A stretch of DNA of 64,000 nt. Origin: Planctomycetota bacterium. GTDB lineage: Bacteria > Planctomycetota > UBA1135 > UBA2386. Location of the stretch: positions 1,116,001 to 1,180,000 of the forward strand of contig JADJWQ010000006.1 in assembly GCA_016716265.1 (NCBI GenBank). The letters run 5' to 3'. The position numbers and the translations under genes were made by a program. The notes below the pieces were generated by a model, which worked only from the letters and a program-made list of their open reading frames with translations, did no database searches and was not told the DNA's origin. Shown here piece after piece: positions 16,754 through 24,642 of this stretch. Position 1 is the first letter of the stretch; each line of letters starts with the position of its first letter.

Positions 16754-18616
16754 TCACTGCCGGCGGAGCACCAGCAGCCAGTCGGCGTAGGTCGGTGACG
16801 GCGCCGTCGGCAGCCACACCTGCCCGCCGCCCGCACGCGTGAACGACGCGCCGACCTGCTGGCCGGTCTTCGGATCGTACCAGGTGCCGGTGAAGGTCGA
16901 CCCGGACGGTGCCGCGCTGAGGTCGATCATCCCCGACGTGAGCGTATCGGCGAAGTAGACGACGTAGAGCTGCCCGGGCTCGGCGAATACCTCGGCATCG
17001 CCGAAGCGCGAATTGACGGTCTCGCCGGTGACCAGGTCGTCGGCCGGCTCCATGCGCCAGAACGGCATCGTCTCGAGCATCTCACGCGCGGCACGGGAGT
17101 CGTCGAAGGTGCCCTCGCGGGTGCGGAAGTCCTCCAGGCGGATGTCGCCGCCGAGCGGCAGGTCGTGGTAGCCCATGTACCAGGCGACATTGCCGCCCGA
17201 CAGCAGCACGTCCCACAGCACGAGCCGGCGGATGTCGTGCCGGTTGGTGTTGGTGACGCCCTCGATCGCGGTGCCGAGCTCGTCCATGTCGACGACCCCG
17301 GGCTGGCTGAACCGATCGAGCAGCGCGCGCGCGGCCTCGGTCGACGGGTTGTAGTTCGAGTGCACCTGCAGCGAGAACGACGTCAGCCAGCGACCGCGCG
17401 GCCCCTGCGCCAGGATCTGCTCGAAGATCAGCTGGTCGTCGGGATCCGAGTGCACGGCGATCGGGTGGCGGTGCGTGGACTGGATGCGGATCCACTCCGC
17501 CATGTCCGACAGCTCGCGGACCAGGAACTCCTGCGTCGGCTCCGGCGAGTTCTCCTCGCACAGGATCCACCGGACGCCGGGGTGGTAGCCGAACATCGCG
17601 ACCAGGTTCTTCAGGAACAGCCGGCGCTGGTTGCTGTTCGCTCCGCCCAGCCAGCCGATGTTCCCGGGCTCCCGCTCCGCCAGCACGAACTCGAGCAGGA
17701 TGCCGAGCCGCTGCGCGTGCGCGAACACCGCGTTCCACTGCTCCATGCGGCCGACGTCGTAGTGCGTCGTGTTGAAGTACGAGCTCGTCGAGCCGTCGAC
17801 GAACGGGTGGACGTCCTGCCCATCGCCGCCGAGGTTCATCGGCAGGAAGTAGACGGAGTTGACACCGTGGTCGTGCAGGTAGTTCAGCGCACCGATGATG
17901 CCCTTGCCGGCATTGGGATCGCCGCCGGACGTCCAGTTCGGGTCGCCCGGCCGCCAGTCCCGGACGTGGCCCGGATAGCGGTGCAGGAAGGTCGCCGAGC
18001 GCGGCAGACCACCGTAGTCCGATGCGCCGTCGAAACCCGCGTAGGCGAGCAGGTTCTCGGGGCTGTTGGTGCCCGTCTTCAGGAACCACGTGCCGTCGCG
18101 GTGACGCAGGTAGCGGCCGCCGACCACCTCGAGCGGCCCGTGGCGGAGGAACCCGACGGTCCCGGTCCGCGGCGGCACCCACATCAGGAAGATCTGGCCA
18201 TCGGGGCGCAGCGGCACGCCGCGCACCGACCCGTCCTGCACGTTGATCGCGAGGCCGTACTCGAACTGGATGTAGACGCCCCAGTAGCCAGCCTGGTCGG
18301 GCGTGAACCGCACCTTCCAGACGCTGCCGGCATTCCCGCCGCGGCCGTCCGCGGCGTAGAAGCCGGGCACCTCGTGGACGCGACCGCTGGACGAGATGAA
18401 CCACGCCGTGAGCCGGTAGTCGAGCCACGGATGGTTCGGTGTCGCGCTGCGTTCGTTCAGCCCGCCGGGGGCGGTGGCGGCGGTGTCGAACGCGAGTTCC
18501 ACCGGCTCGAAGACGCCGGCGGCGGGAAGGACGTGGAGATCGGACCAGCCGTTCTGCGCAGGTACGGAGAGGGCCGCACCCAGCACGGCGGCGATGCATG
18601 GAATCGTCGCGCGCAT
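16754..18616 (-). CDS. Secreted DUF5060-containing glycoside hydrolase-like protein
   Basis: 620 residues. Signal peptide 1-20 (SVPAQ). Residues 30-115 form the beta-sandwich DUF5060 domain (VFEPVELAFDT..., FTPDQAGYWGVYIQFEYG). Residues 140-510 form a TIM barrel with GTWFLKTGTNSPENLLAYAGFD, NSVYFLPMNLGGDG and ILCEENSPEP, where the Glu pair may be catalytic. A C-terminal beta domain (about 520-620) resembles putative collagen-binding domains. Related proteins are grouped with DUF4038/DUF5060 glycosidases; the glycan is unknown. Transcribed against kefC; the 40-bp gap holds short CTCTCACTG repeats only. Confidence 0.8.
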   Translation of the reverse strand: MRATIPCIAAVLGAALSVPAQNGWSDLHVLPAAGVFEPVELAFDTAATAPGGLNERSATPNHPWLDYRLTAWFISSSGRVHEVPGFYAADGRGGNAGSVWKVRFTPDQAGYWGVYIQFEYGLAINVQDGSVRGVPLRPDGQIFLMWVPPRTGTVGFLRHGPLEVVGGRYLRHRDGTWFLKTGTNSPENLLAYAGFDGASDYGGLPRSATFLHRYPGHVRDWRPGDPNWTSGGDPNAGKGIIGALNYLHDHGVNSVYFLPMNLGGDGQDVHPFVDGSTSSYFNTTHYDVGRMEQWNAVFAHAQRLGILLEFVLAEREPGNIGWLGGANSNQRRLFLKNLVAMFGYHPGVRWILCEENSPEPTQEFLVRELSDMAEWIRIQSTHRHPIAVHSDPDDQLIFEQILAQGPRGRWLTSFSLQVHSNYNPSTEAARALLDRFSQPGVVDMDELGTAIEGVTNTNRHDIRRLVLWDVLLSGGNVAWYMGYHDLPLGGDIRLEDFRTREGTFDDSRAAREMLETMPFWRMEPADDLVTGETVNSRFGDAEVFAEPGQLYVVYFADTLTSGMIDLSAAPSGSTFTGTWYDPKTGQQVGASFTRAGGGQVWLPTAPSPTYADWLLVLRRQ

Positions 18617-18969
18617 CAGGGAGTCGAGAGGGTGTCGAGAAGGGTGGAGGGAACCGCGGTGGCGGCGCCCCGACTACGCCGCGACCGGACCGGGTGGCCA
18701 GGAAAACCCGACGGGTTCGAACGGAACCCACCAGGTCGAGCGATGGACGAGGCCTGCGTGACGCGGGCGGGAGCGAGTCGGAGCGCGGGTGGATCGTCGC
18801 CTGCATGGCCACCGGGTCCAGCGGCCAGCTGGGGCTCCGGCCATGGATCTCACGCGCGATTAGCGACTCGGATGCGGATCGCCGCAACCGGCGACGGTTC
18901 GTCCGCAGCGAGACTGTCGCCCGGGGGAAAGGCGGTGCTTCCGCGCGGCTCGCGCGCCAAGATCCGCAC
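18617..18969. other. Intergenic region, no gene seen
   Basis: 353 bp between the divergent DUF5060 and PLD genes. Open frames in it show the codon bias of noise. A GGGTT/AACCC hairpin near 18713-18729 resembles a T-arm superficially but no tRNA can be built around it. Promoters for both genes presumably lie here; none matches consensus well. Confidence 0.5.
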
Positions 18970-19668
18970 GTGAGCGACTCCACCGACCTCGACGTCATCC
19001 TCCGCCGCACCCTCGACGACGGCCGGCTGTCGCGCGGCGAGCGCAGCGCGGTCTCCGCCGTCCTCGAGGACCTCGATCCGAAGGCGTTCGCGCACCTACG
19101 CAGCCGCGTGTTCGCGATCGCGCGCGAGGAGCTCGCGCGCCGACCTGCCGACGCGGTGCTCGCATGGTGCGAGGCGGTCGTGCAGCTCGCCGCGAGCCGC
19201 GAGGCGGAGCGCTCCGGGGCGCTCGCCGCCCCGCGCACCGAGGAGGCCTGGTTCAGCCCGGACGAACCGTGCCTGCGGCGGATCGTCGAGCTGATCGACC
19301 GCGCCGCACGCTCGATCGACGTGTGCGTGTTCACGATCACCGACGACCGCATCGCCGCCGCGCTGCACGCCGCGCACCGCCGTGGTGTCGCGCTGCGCAT
19401 CGTGTCGGACGACGAGAAGGCCGAGGACCTCGGCTCGGACGTCCACGCGCTGGCGGCGGCGGGCATCCCGGTGCGCACCGACCGGGCGCCCGATCACATG
19501 CACCACAAGTTCGCGCTGTTCGACGGACGCGTGTTGCTGACCGGTAGCTTCAACTGGACGCGTGGCGCCGGCCGCGACAACGAGGAGAACTTCGTCGTCA
19601 CCGATTCGCCGGCGCTGGTCGCGCGCTTCGCCCGGCAGTTCGACGCGCTCTGGCAGCGGTTCGCGTGA
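18970..19668 (+). CDS. Phospholipase D-like (single HKD) nuclease-type protein
   Basis: 232 residues, no signal peptide. Residues 1-75 are helical; 80-232 form one PLD domain with EEAWFSPDEPCLRRIVELI and the HKD motif HxKx4Dx6GSxN at 178-194 (HHKFALFDG, LLTGSFNWT). A single HKD motif means a homodimeric active site, as in Nuc, BfiI and mitochondrial PLD6. Substrate may be nucleic acid or phospholipid; the closest general look is Nuc/PLD6. GTG start at 18970 is chosen because upstream sequence loses protein character. Confidence 0.8.
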   Translation: MSDSTDLDVILRRTLDDGRLSRGERSAVSAVLEDLDPKAFAHLRSRVFAIAREELARRPADAVLAWCEAVVQLAASREAERSGALAAPRTEEAWFSPDEPCLRRIVELIDRAARSIDVCVFTITDDRIAAALHAAHRRGVALRIVSDDEKAEDLGSDVHALAAAGIPVRTDRAPDHMHHKFALFDGRVLLTGSFNWTRGAGRDNEENFVVTDSPALVARFARQFDALWQRFA

Positions 19669-19686
19669 GCCGCACCCGCGTCTGGA

Positions 19687-21024
19687 TCACTGCGCCGGCC
19701 GGAGCCGCCGCAGCCGCACCTCCTTGAAGTGGATCTCGGCGCCCTCCGACTGCAGGCAGATCGCGCCCGGCATGTCCTCGCAGTCCCAGGCCTCGTTGAG
19801 CACCTCGCCGTTGACGCGCAGGCGGACCCAACCGTCGTCGCAGACGATCTGGTAGACGTTCCACTCGCCGAGCGGCCGCTCGGCACCGTGCGTGTGCTTC
19901 GTGTTGCGGCCGTTGGTGCGATCGGCAGCGACCGACATCGTGACGTTGCCGATGTTCCAGAAGTCGCCGGCGTTCCCGGACTGCAGCTGGGCCTCGATGG
20001 AGCGCGGCCAGACCTTGTGCTCGCCCGTCATCCGCAGCAGCACACCGCTGTTGCCCGCGCCCTTCTCCGGGTTCCAACGCCAGCGCACCGTCAGCACGAA
20101 GTCCTCGAACTGCTCCTTCGTGTAGATGTAGCCAGCGGGCTGCCCCTTGCACACCAGCACGCCGTCCTGGATCGACCAGACGTCGGCCATACCGACGTTC
20201 GGTTCGCGCAGGTAGGCACTGAACGCGTCGAGGCTCGCGCCGTCGAACAGCACGACCTCCTCGCCGAGCCGCGCGGGCTCCGGGTCGAGCTCGCGGATGC
20301 GGATGTTGCGGTACCACACCTCGTCGCCGTGGTCCTGCAGGCAGACGTGGCCGCGGCGATGCACGCCGAAGCCCGTCCACGGTGCGAACTTGCTGTCCGC
20401 GACACGCTGCGCCCAGTCGTCCGAGCCGATCGTCGCGTCGACGACCTTCGCACCGTTCATGAAGTGCTCGACGCGCTGGCCGACGATCCGGATCCGCGCG
20501 GTGTTCCACTCGCCCGCGGACCGGCTCGTCCTGCCGTGCGCCGCGTAGAGGCCGTACAGCGCACCGGAGGTGTGGCGGCCGTCCGCGTCGCCGTGCGCGA
20601 GGTCGTCGAGGATCTGGTACTCGGGCCCCGTGTAGTAGCTCGGCTGATCGGTCTCGGCGACGCGGTACATGATCCCGCTGTTCGCGCCGGGGGCGACCTT
20701 CCAATCGAGCGCCAGCTCGAAGTTCGCGTAGCGGCGCCGCGTGATCAGGTCGCCGCCGCCGCCGCGCGCGACGTGGTGCAGCGCGCCGTCCTCGGCGACC
20801 CAGCCCTCGGCCGGGAACGCGTCGCGGCCGTAGCCCCGCCACGCCCCGGTCGACGTGCCGTCGAACAGCACCTGCCAGCCGGCGGCGATCTCGTCGGGAG
20901 TCAGCGTGAAGGTGGGCTGCGGCTCGACGCGAGCTGGAGCGGCGGCTCCGCTCGCGTCCTGGGCGGGGGCGAGGGGCGACAGCAGGGCGAGAACGACGAC
21001 GATGCGCGACACGCGTGGATCCAT
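19687..21024 (-). CDS. Secreted protein with two DUF1080 (3-keto-disaccharide hydrolase) domains
   Basis: 445 residues. Signal peptide 1-22 (SPLAPAQ). Two concanavalin-like jelly-roll domains: 45-225 (GWQVLFDGTSTGAWRGYG, GANSGIMYRV, GPEYQILDD) and 240-445 (EVVLFDGASLDAFSAY, GNSGVLLRM, EAQLQSGNAGDFW). GNSG/ANSG and the Glu-x-Gln pair are hallmarks of DUF1080. Members cleave 3-keto-glycosides or bind glycans. Third in a co-directional group TlpA-like - sulfatase - DUF1080, which points to degradation of a sulfated polysaccharide. GGAG lies 7 nt before ATG 21024. Confidence 0.88.
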   Translation of the reverse strand: MDPRVSRIVVVLALLSPLAPAQDASGAAAPARVEPQPTFTLTPDEIAAGWQVLFDGTSTGAWRGYGRDAFPAEGWVAEDGALHHVARGGGGDLITRRRYANFELALDWKVAPGANSGIMYRVAETDQPSYYTGPEYQILDDLAHGDADGRHTSGALYGLYAAHGRTSRSAGEWNTARIRIVGQRVEHFMNGAKVVDATIGSDDWAQRVADSKFAPWTGFGVHRRGHVCLQDHGDEVWYRNIRIRELDPEPARLGEEVVLFDGASLDAFSAYLREPNVGMADVWSIQDGVLVCKGQPAGYIYTKEQFEDFVLTVRWRWNPEKGAGNSGVLLRMTGEHKVWPRSIEAQLQSGNAGDFWNIGNVTMSVAADRTNGRNTKHTHGAERPLGEWNVYQIVCDDGWVRLRVNGEVLNEAWDCEDMPGAICLQSEGAEIHFKEVRLRRLRPAQ

Positions 21025-21128
21025 GCGGCGACTCCGGGGGTTCGACTCGATGTCGTGCATCGTCGAGCCGGATCCGGCGGAATCAACCCGACAGCCCTCC
21101 CCGTGCGCGGTCCGCGGCGGCAGCGCGA

Positions 21129-22991
21129 TCAGCGGTCGTCGGCGCGGCAGCCCCGCAACGTCTCCTCGCGCAGCCGCTGCAGCAGCTCGGGGCCGCGCCC
21201 GGGCGGTGCGTCGACGCCGATGTCGAGCGCCTCGACGACCTCGCGCGCCGGGGCGCGCGCGCCCGCGAGCCGGTCGAGCGCGTTGAACGCCTCGACCGCC
21301 GCCCACCAGCCGTGGCGCGCCGGCGTCGCACAGTCGAGCAGCACGGTGAGCGCGCGCGGCTCGTCGGCGAACCGCGCGAGCGCCTCGGCGGCGACGATCC
21401 GCACCGCGGGCGACGGATCCGTGAGCGCGCGTGCGAGCGCGCCGGCGTGCTCGCGCACCGCGACTTCGCCGCGGTGCAGCAGGCCCTGCGCCATCCAGTA
21501 GCGCACGCCCGCATCGGGGTGCTCGAGACCCCGAGCGAGCCCGTCGGCCGCGAGCGGCTCCGCCCCGGTCGCACGTTCCGCCGCGACCAGCAGCAACCCG
21601 ACGTCGACCTCGGGACGGTCGCCAGCCGTCAACGCGGCCGGTGGCCGACCGTGCGCGCGCCGGTCGAGCTCGCTCTCCGGCAGCAGATCGAGGTCGCCGA
21701 TGCGCAGGGCCTGCCGCCGCCACGCCGAGCGCAGGCGCGCGAGGATCTCGGCGTGCTCGGCCTCGCCCGCGAGGTCGCGCGTCTCGCCGGGGTCGCCGGC
21801 GAGGTCGTAGAGCTCCTCCGCAGGCCGCGGCAACCAATAGCGGGACTGCACCGCATCGAGCTCGCCGGCGACGAACCGCGCGTACCATGCGCGCGTCGTC
21901 GGCGTCTCGAACATGTAGGCGTAGTGCTGGCCCGCGGGCAGCCGTGGCAGCAGATTGCGCATGTAGAGCCAGCGGCCGTCGCTGACGCAGCGCACGAGGT
22001 CGAGGCGCTCGTCCATGCGGCCGCGATAGCCGTGGACGAGCTCGCGCGGTGCCGCGGCGCGCGCGCCGAGGAACGCCTCGCCGTGCATCCAATCCGGGAT
22101 GCCGACGCCGCAGAGGCTGAGGACCGTCGGCGCGAGGTCGACGAACGACACCAGTCGATCGGTCGCGGCACCGTCGGGGACGTCGAGCCCGCTGGCAGCA
22201 CGCAGGCGCGGTGGCACGCGGACCAGCAGGGGCACGTGCAGACCGGCGTCCGTCGCGCTGCGCTTGAAACCCGGCAGGCCGGCGCCGTGGTCGGCGAAGT
22301 AGAACACCACCGTGTCGTCGGCGAGGTCGTCGTCACCCAGCTCGTCGAGCACGCGGCCGGCCGCGGCATCGACGACCGCGAGCTGGTCGTGGTACTGCGC
22401 CCAGTCCTGCCGCACCTCGGGGAGGTCGGGGTGCTGCGGCGGCACCACGACCTCCGCCGGATCGAGCCGCGCGTCGTGCGGCCGCTTGCGGAGCTGGCTC
22501 TCGTGCGACTGCGTGAAGTTGAAGACCGCGAAGAACGGCTGCCCGGCGGCGCGGTGGCGCCAATGCGCGCGACCGTTCGACTCGTCCCACACCGCGCCCG
22601 CGAACTCGAGGTTGTAGTCCGTCTTGCTGTTGTTGCTGCAGAAGTAGCCGGCCCGCCTCAGCAGCACGGGAAGAGGCTCGAGCCAATCGGGTGCCGGCAC
22701 GCGGCTGCGGTGGTGCTCCGCGCCGAGCGCCTGTGGATAGCAGCCCGTGATCAGCGTCGTGCGCGCCGTCGAACACACCGGTGCGCCGGACCACGCCCGC
22801 GTGTAGCGGACGCCCTGCGCGGCCAGCGCGTCGAGCCGTGGCGTCCGCGCGACCGCGCACCCGTAGCAGCCGAGGTCCGGTCCGTGGTCCTCGGCCGTGA
22901 TCCACACGACGTTCGGGCGGGCATCCTGCGCGGCCAACTGCAGCGCGAGCCCGGCGACGAGCGAGGCGGCGAGCACGGTGAGGATGCGCAT
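21129..22991 (-). CDS. Type I sulfatase with C-terminal HEAT-like repeats
   Basis: 620 residues. Signal peptide 1-22. The alkaline-phosphatase-like domain starts RPNVVWITAEDHGPDLGCYG (metal ligands) and carries the modification site at 73-77 as CSTAR in APVCSTARTTLITG, where CxPxR or CxAxR is usual. FYFADHGAGLPGFK supplies the second metal site. Residues about 480-620 are helical HEAT-like repeats (PDAGVRYWMAQGLLHRG, DPSPAVRIVAAEALARF). It should remove sulfate from a glycan in the periplasm if the Cys is oxidised to formylglycine. Flanked by DUF1080 and TlpA-like genes. Confidence 0.88.
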   Translation of the reverse strand: MRILTVLAASLVAGLALQLAAQDARPNVVWITAEDHGPDLGCYGCAVARTPRLDALAAQGVRYTRAWSGAPVCSTARTTLITGCYPQALGAEHHRSRVPAPDWLEPLPVLLRRAGYFCSNNSKTDYNLEFAGAVWDESNGRAHWRHRAAGQPFFAVFNFTQSHESQLRKRPHDARLDPAEVVVPPQHPDLPEVRQDWAQYHDQLAVVDAAAGRVLDELGDDDLADDTVVFYFADHGAGLPGFKRSATDAGLHVPLLVRVPPRLRAASGLDVPDGAATDRLVSFVDLAPTVLSLCGVGIPDWMHGEAFLGARAAAPRELVHGYRGRMDERLDLVRCVSDGRWLYMRNLLPRLPAGQHYAYMFETPTTRAWYARFVAGELDAVQSRYWLPRPAEELYDLAGDPGETRDLAGEAEHAEILARLRSAWRRQALRIGDLDLLPESELDRRAHGRPPAALTAGDRPEVDVGLLLVAAERATGAEPLAADGLARGLEHPDAGVRYWMAQGLLHRGEVAVREHAGALARALTDPSPAVRIVAAEALARFADEPRALTVLLDCATPARHGWWAAVEAFNALDRLAGARAPAREVVEALDIGVDAPPGRGPELLQRLREETLRGCRADDR

Positions 22992-23039
22992 GGCGCGATC
23001 ACAGCAGGCCCCGCGGCGGCGCGCCAGCGCCGGGAGCGG

Positions 23040-24434
23040 TCAATCCCGGGCCCGCAGCACGCCCTCGACCGCCAGCTCGAGCAGCCCCGGCTCACCCGCG
23101 CCGCACGACATGTAGCGAACCATGCCGGCGCGGTCGATCACGACGATGGTCGGGATGCCGCCGACGCGGTAGGTCTCGCTGTTGACCGGGCTCGCCGCGA
23201 TGCCGAGCGGATAGACGAGTTCCATGTCGGCCCGGAAGTCGGCGACGTGCGCGACGTAGTCGGCTGGCGCGATCGGCCGCACCGCGCGCCGCTCCGACAC
23301 GTCGTAGCCGTAGTCCTCGACACGGCACAGTCCGAGCACCTGCAGTTCGTCCGGATACCGGCGTTGCAGCGCGCACAATGCCGGCATCGCGCGCCGGCAC
23401 GGCTCGCACCAAGGCTGCCAGAAGTCGAGCAGCACGACGCGGCCGCGCAGACCCGTCAGCACGCCGTCGCCGGTGGCGAGCTCGAGCGAATCGAGCCCCA
23501 CCCAGTCGTCGACACGAACGCCCGGCGCGGGCCGCCCCAGGAACGGCTCGACGGCGCTCAGGTAACGGCGCTGGTTGCGGTCGCTGGCCGACGTGCCGTC
23601 CGGCACGGGCTTCGCGAGGAAGTCGCGCACGCACCGCACTCCCTCGTCGAATGCGCCCTCGTCCAGAGCACCACGTCCGACGCACAGCGCGAGCTGCGCG
23701 AGCACCGCCCAGGCCTGGTGGTCCGGGAAGGCGGTGGGATCGCCGCGGATCGCATCGATCCCGCGTTGCGCGCCGTCGGCATCGCCGCGGTGGACCGCCA
23801 GCACGACGCCGAAGGTCGCCGCCGCAGCGCGACAATCCGGTGCACCGTCGGCAGCGAGCCGATCGACGTGCCCGGCGAGGCGCTCCCAGTCGCCGAGCGA
23901 GATCAGCGCGCGCGGGTAGAAGCTGGTCCGGACGGCACCATTGCGGCCGCGTCCGCCCACGGCGTCCTCCGCGGCGATCGTCCGCTGCATCCACCCGGCC
24001 GCGAGTTCGTCGTCCTTCGAGTTCATCGCCGCGATACACAATGCGTGCAGCGTCGGAAGGTCCGGTGCATCCGCGTCGCCCCGGGTGAGCGCACGCTGGT
24101 AGTCGCCGACGGCGGCGGCGTAGTCCCGCGCCTGCTCGCGGAGCCGGGCGAGCGTGCGATACGAGTCGGCCGACAGGTCGTCCCGCGCACCGAACTCCGC
24201 GAGGATCGCGTCGCGTAGCGACTCTGCCGCGCGAAGCTCCGCCAGCACGTCGGCGGGCAGTTCGCGGCCCTTCGTCACGCGCCCCGCTTCGCGGGCCGCG
24301 CCGAGAGCGTCTACGTAGGCGCGCCAGCCGGCCTGGTAGGCCTCGTACCGCGCGCGTAGGTCGGCGTCCGCGGACTGGGCGGTCGCCGAGCCGGCGAGGA
24401 GCAACCAGCCGATCGCGAGCAGCAGTCGAGCCAT
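23040..24434 (-). CDS. Secreted thioredoxin-fold (TlpA/ResA-like) protein with helical N-terminal region
   Basis: 464 residues. Signal peptide 1-20 (AGSATAQ). Residues 25-300 are helical, TPR-like (SYRTLARLREQARDYAAAVGDYQRAL). Residues 320-464 are a TlpA domain with VVLLDFWQPWCEPCRRAMPAL (active CEPC near 342) and the cis-Pro in VGGIPTIVVIDRAG. Such proteins reduce disulfides outside the inner membrane. 48 bp upstream of the sulfatase, so probably the first gene of that operon. ATG 24434 has AGGA 5-8 nt before it. Confidence 0.82.
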   Translation of the reverse strand: MARLLLAIGWLLLAGSATAQSADADLRARYEAYQAGWRAYVDALGAAREAGRVTKGRELPADVLAELRAAESLRDAILAEFGARDDLSADSYRTLARLREQARDYAAAVGDYQRALTRGDADAPDLPTLHALCIAAMNSKDDELAAGWMQRTIAAEDAVGGRGRNGAVRTSFYPRALISLGDWERLAGHVDRLAADGAPDCRAAAATFGVVLAVHRGDADGAQRGIDAIRGDPTAFPDHQAWAVLAQLALCVGRGALDEGAFDEGVRCVRDFLAKPVPDGTSASDRNQRRYLSAVEPFLGRPAPGVRVDDWVGLDSLELATGDGVLTGLRGRVVLLDFWQPWCEPCRRAMPALCALQRRYPDELQVLGLCRVEDYGYDVSERRAVRPIAPADYVAHVADFRADMELVYPLGIAASPVNSETYRVGGIPTIVVIDRAGMVRYMSCGAGEPGLLELAVEGVLRARD

Positions 24435-24642
24435 GGTGTCCTGCAGCATGGCGCTCCCGACACCGCCGCGCGAGCCGCGCACGACTCCGCTCCCGAGGTG
24501 CCTCGGCGAACGGCTCGCGACCGGGCGGACGCGCCGCACCTCCCGCTGCCACCGCGGTCGCGGGCTCGGGCGGCGGCCACGGTCGGGAACCGACTTCGCC
24601 GAGGGGGCTGTCGGCCGGGCCGAGGTACGCCACCCTCGTGCC

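Noticed and set aside
16730..16757. Tandem CTCTCACTG repeats between kefC and the DUF5060 gene
   Set aside because: Only three to four imperfect units; no CRISPR-like spacing and no coding or hairpin role visible.
18711..18735. tRNA T-arm-like hairpin ending in ACCCACCA
   Set aside because: GGGTT/AACCC pair around a loop that is not TTCRANY, and no acceptor, D or anticodon arms fit upstream.
21015..24218. Very long open frame on + strand (over 1000 codons) across the DUF1080, sulfatase and TlpA genes
   Set aside because: It is antisense to three genes with clear domains and signal peptides. Its translation is Arg/Val/Asp-rich noise, as expected at 70% G+C.
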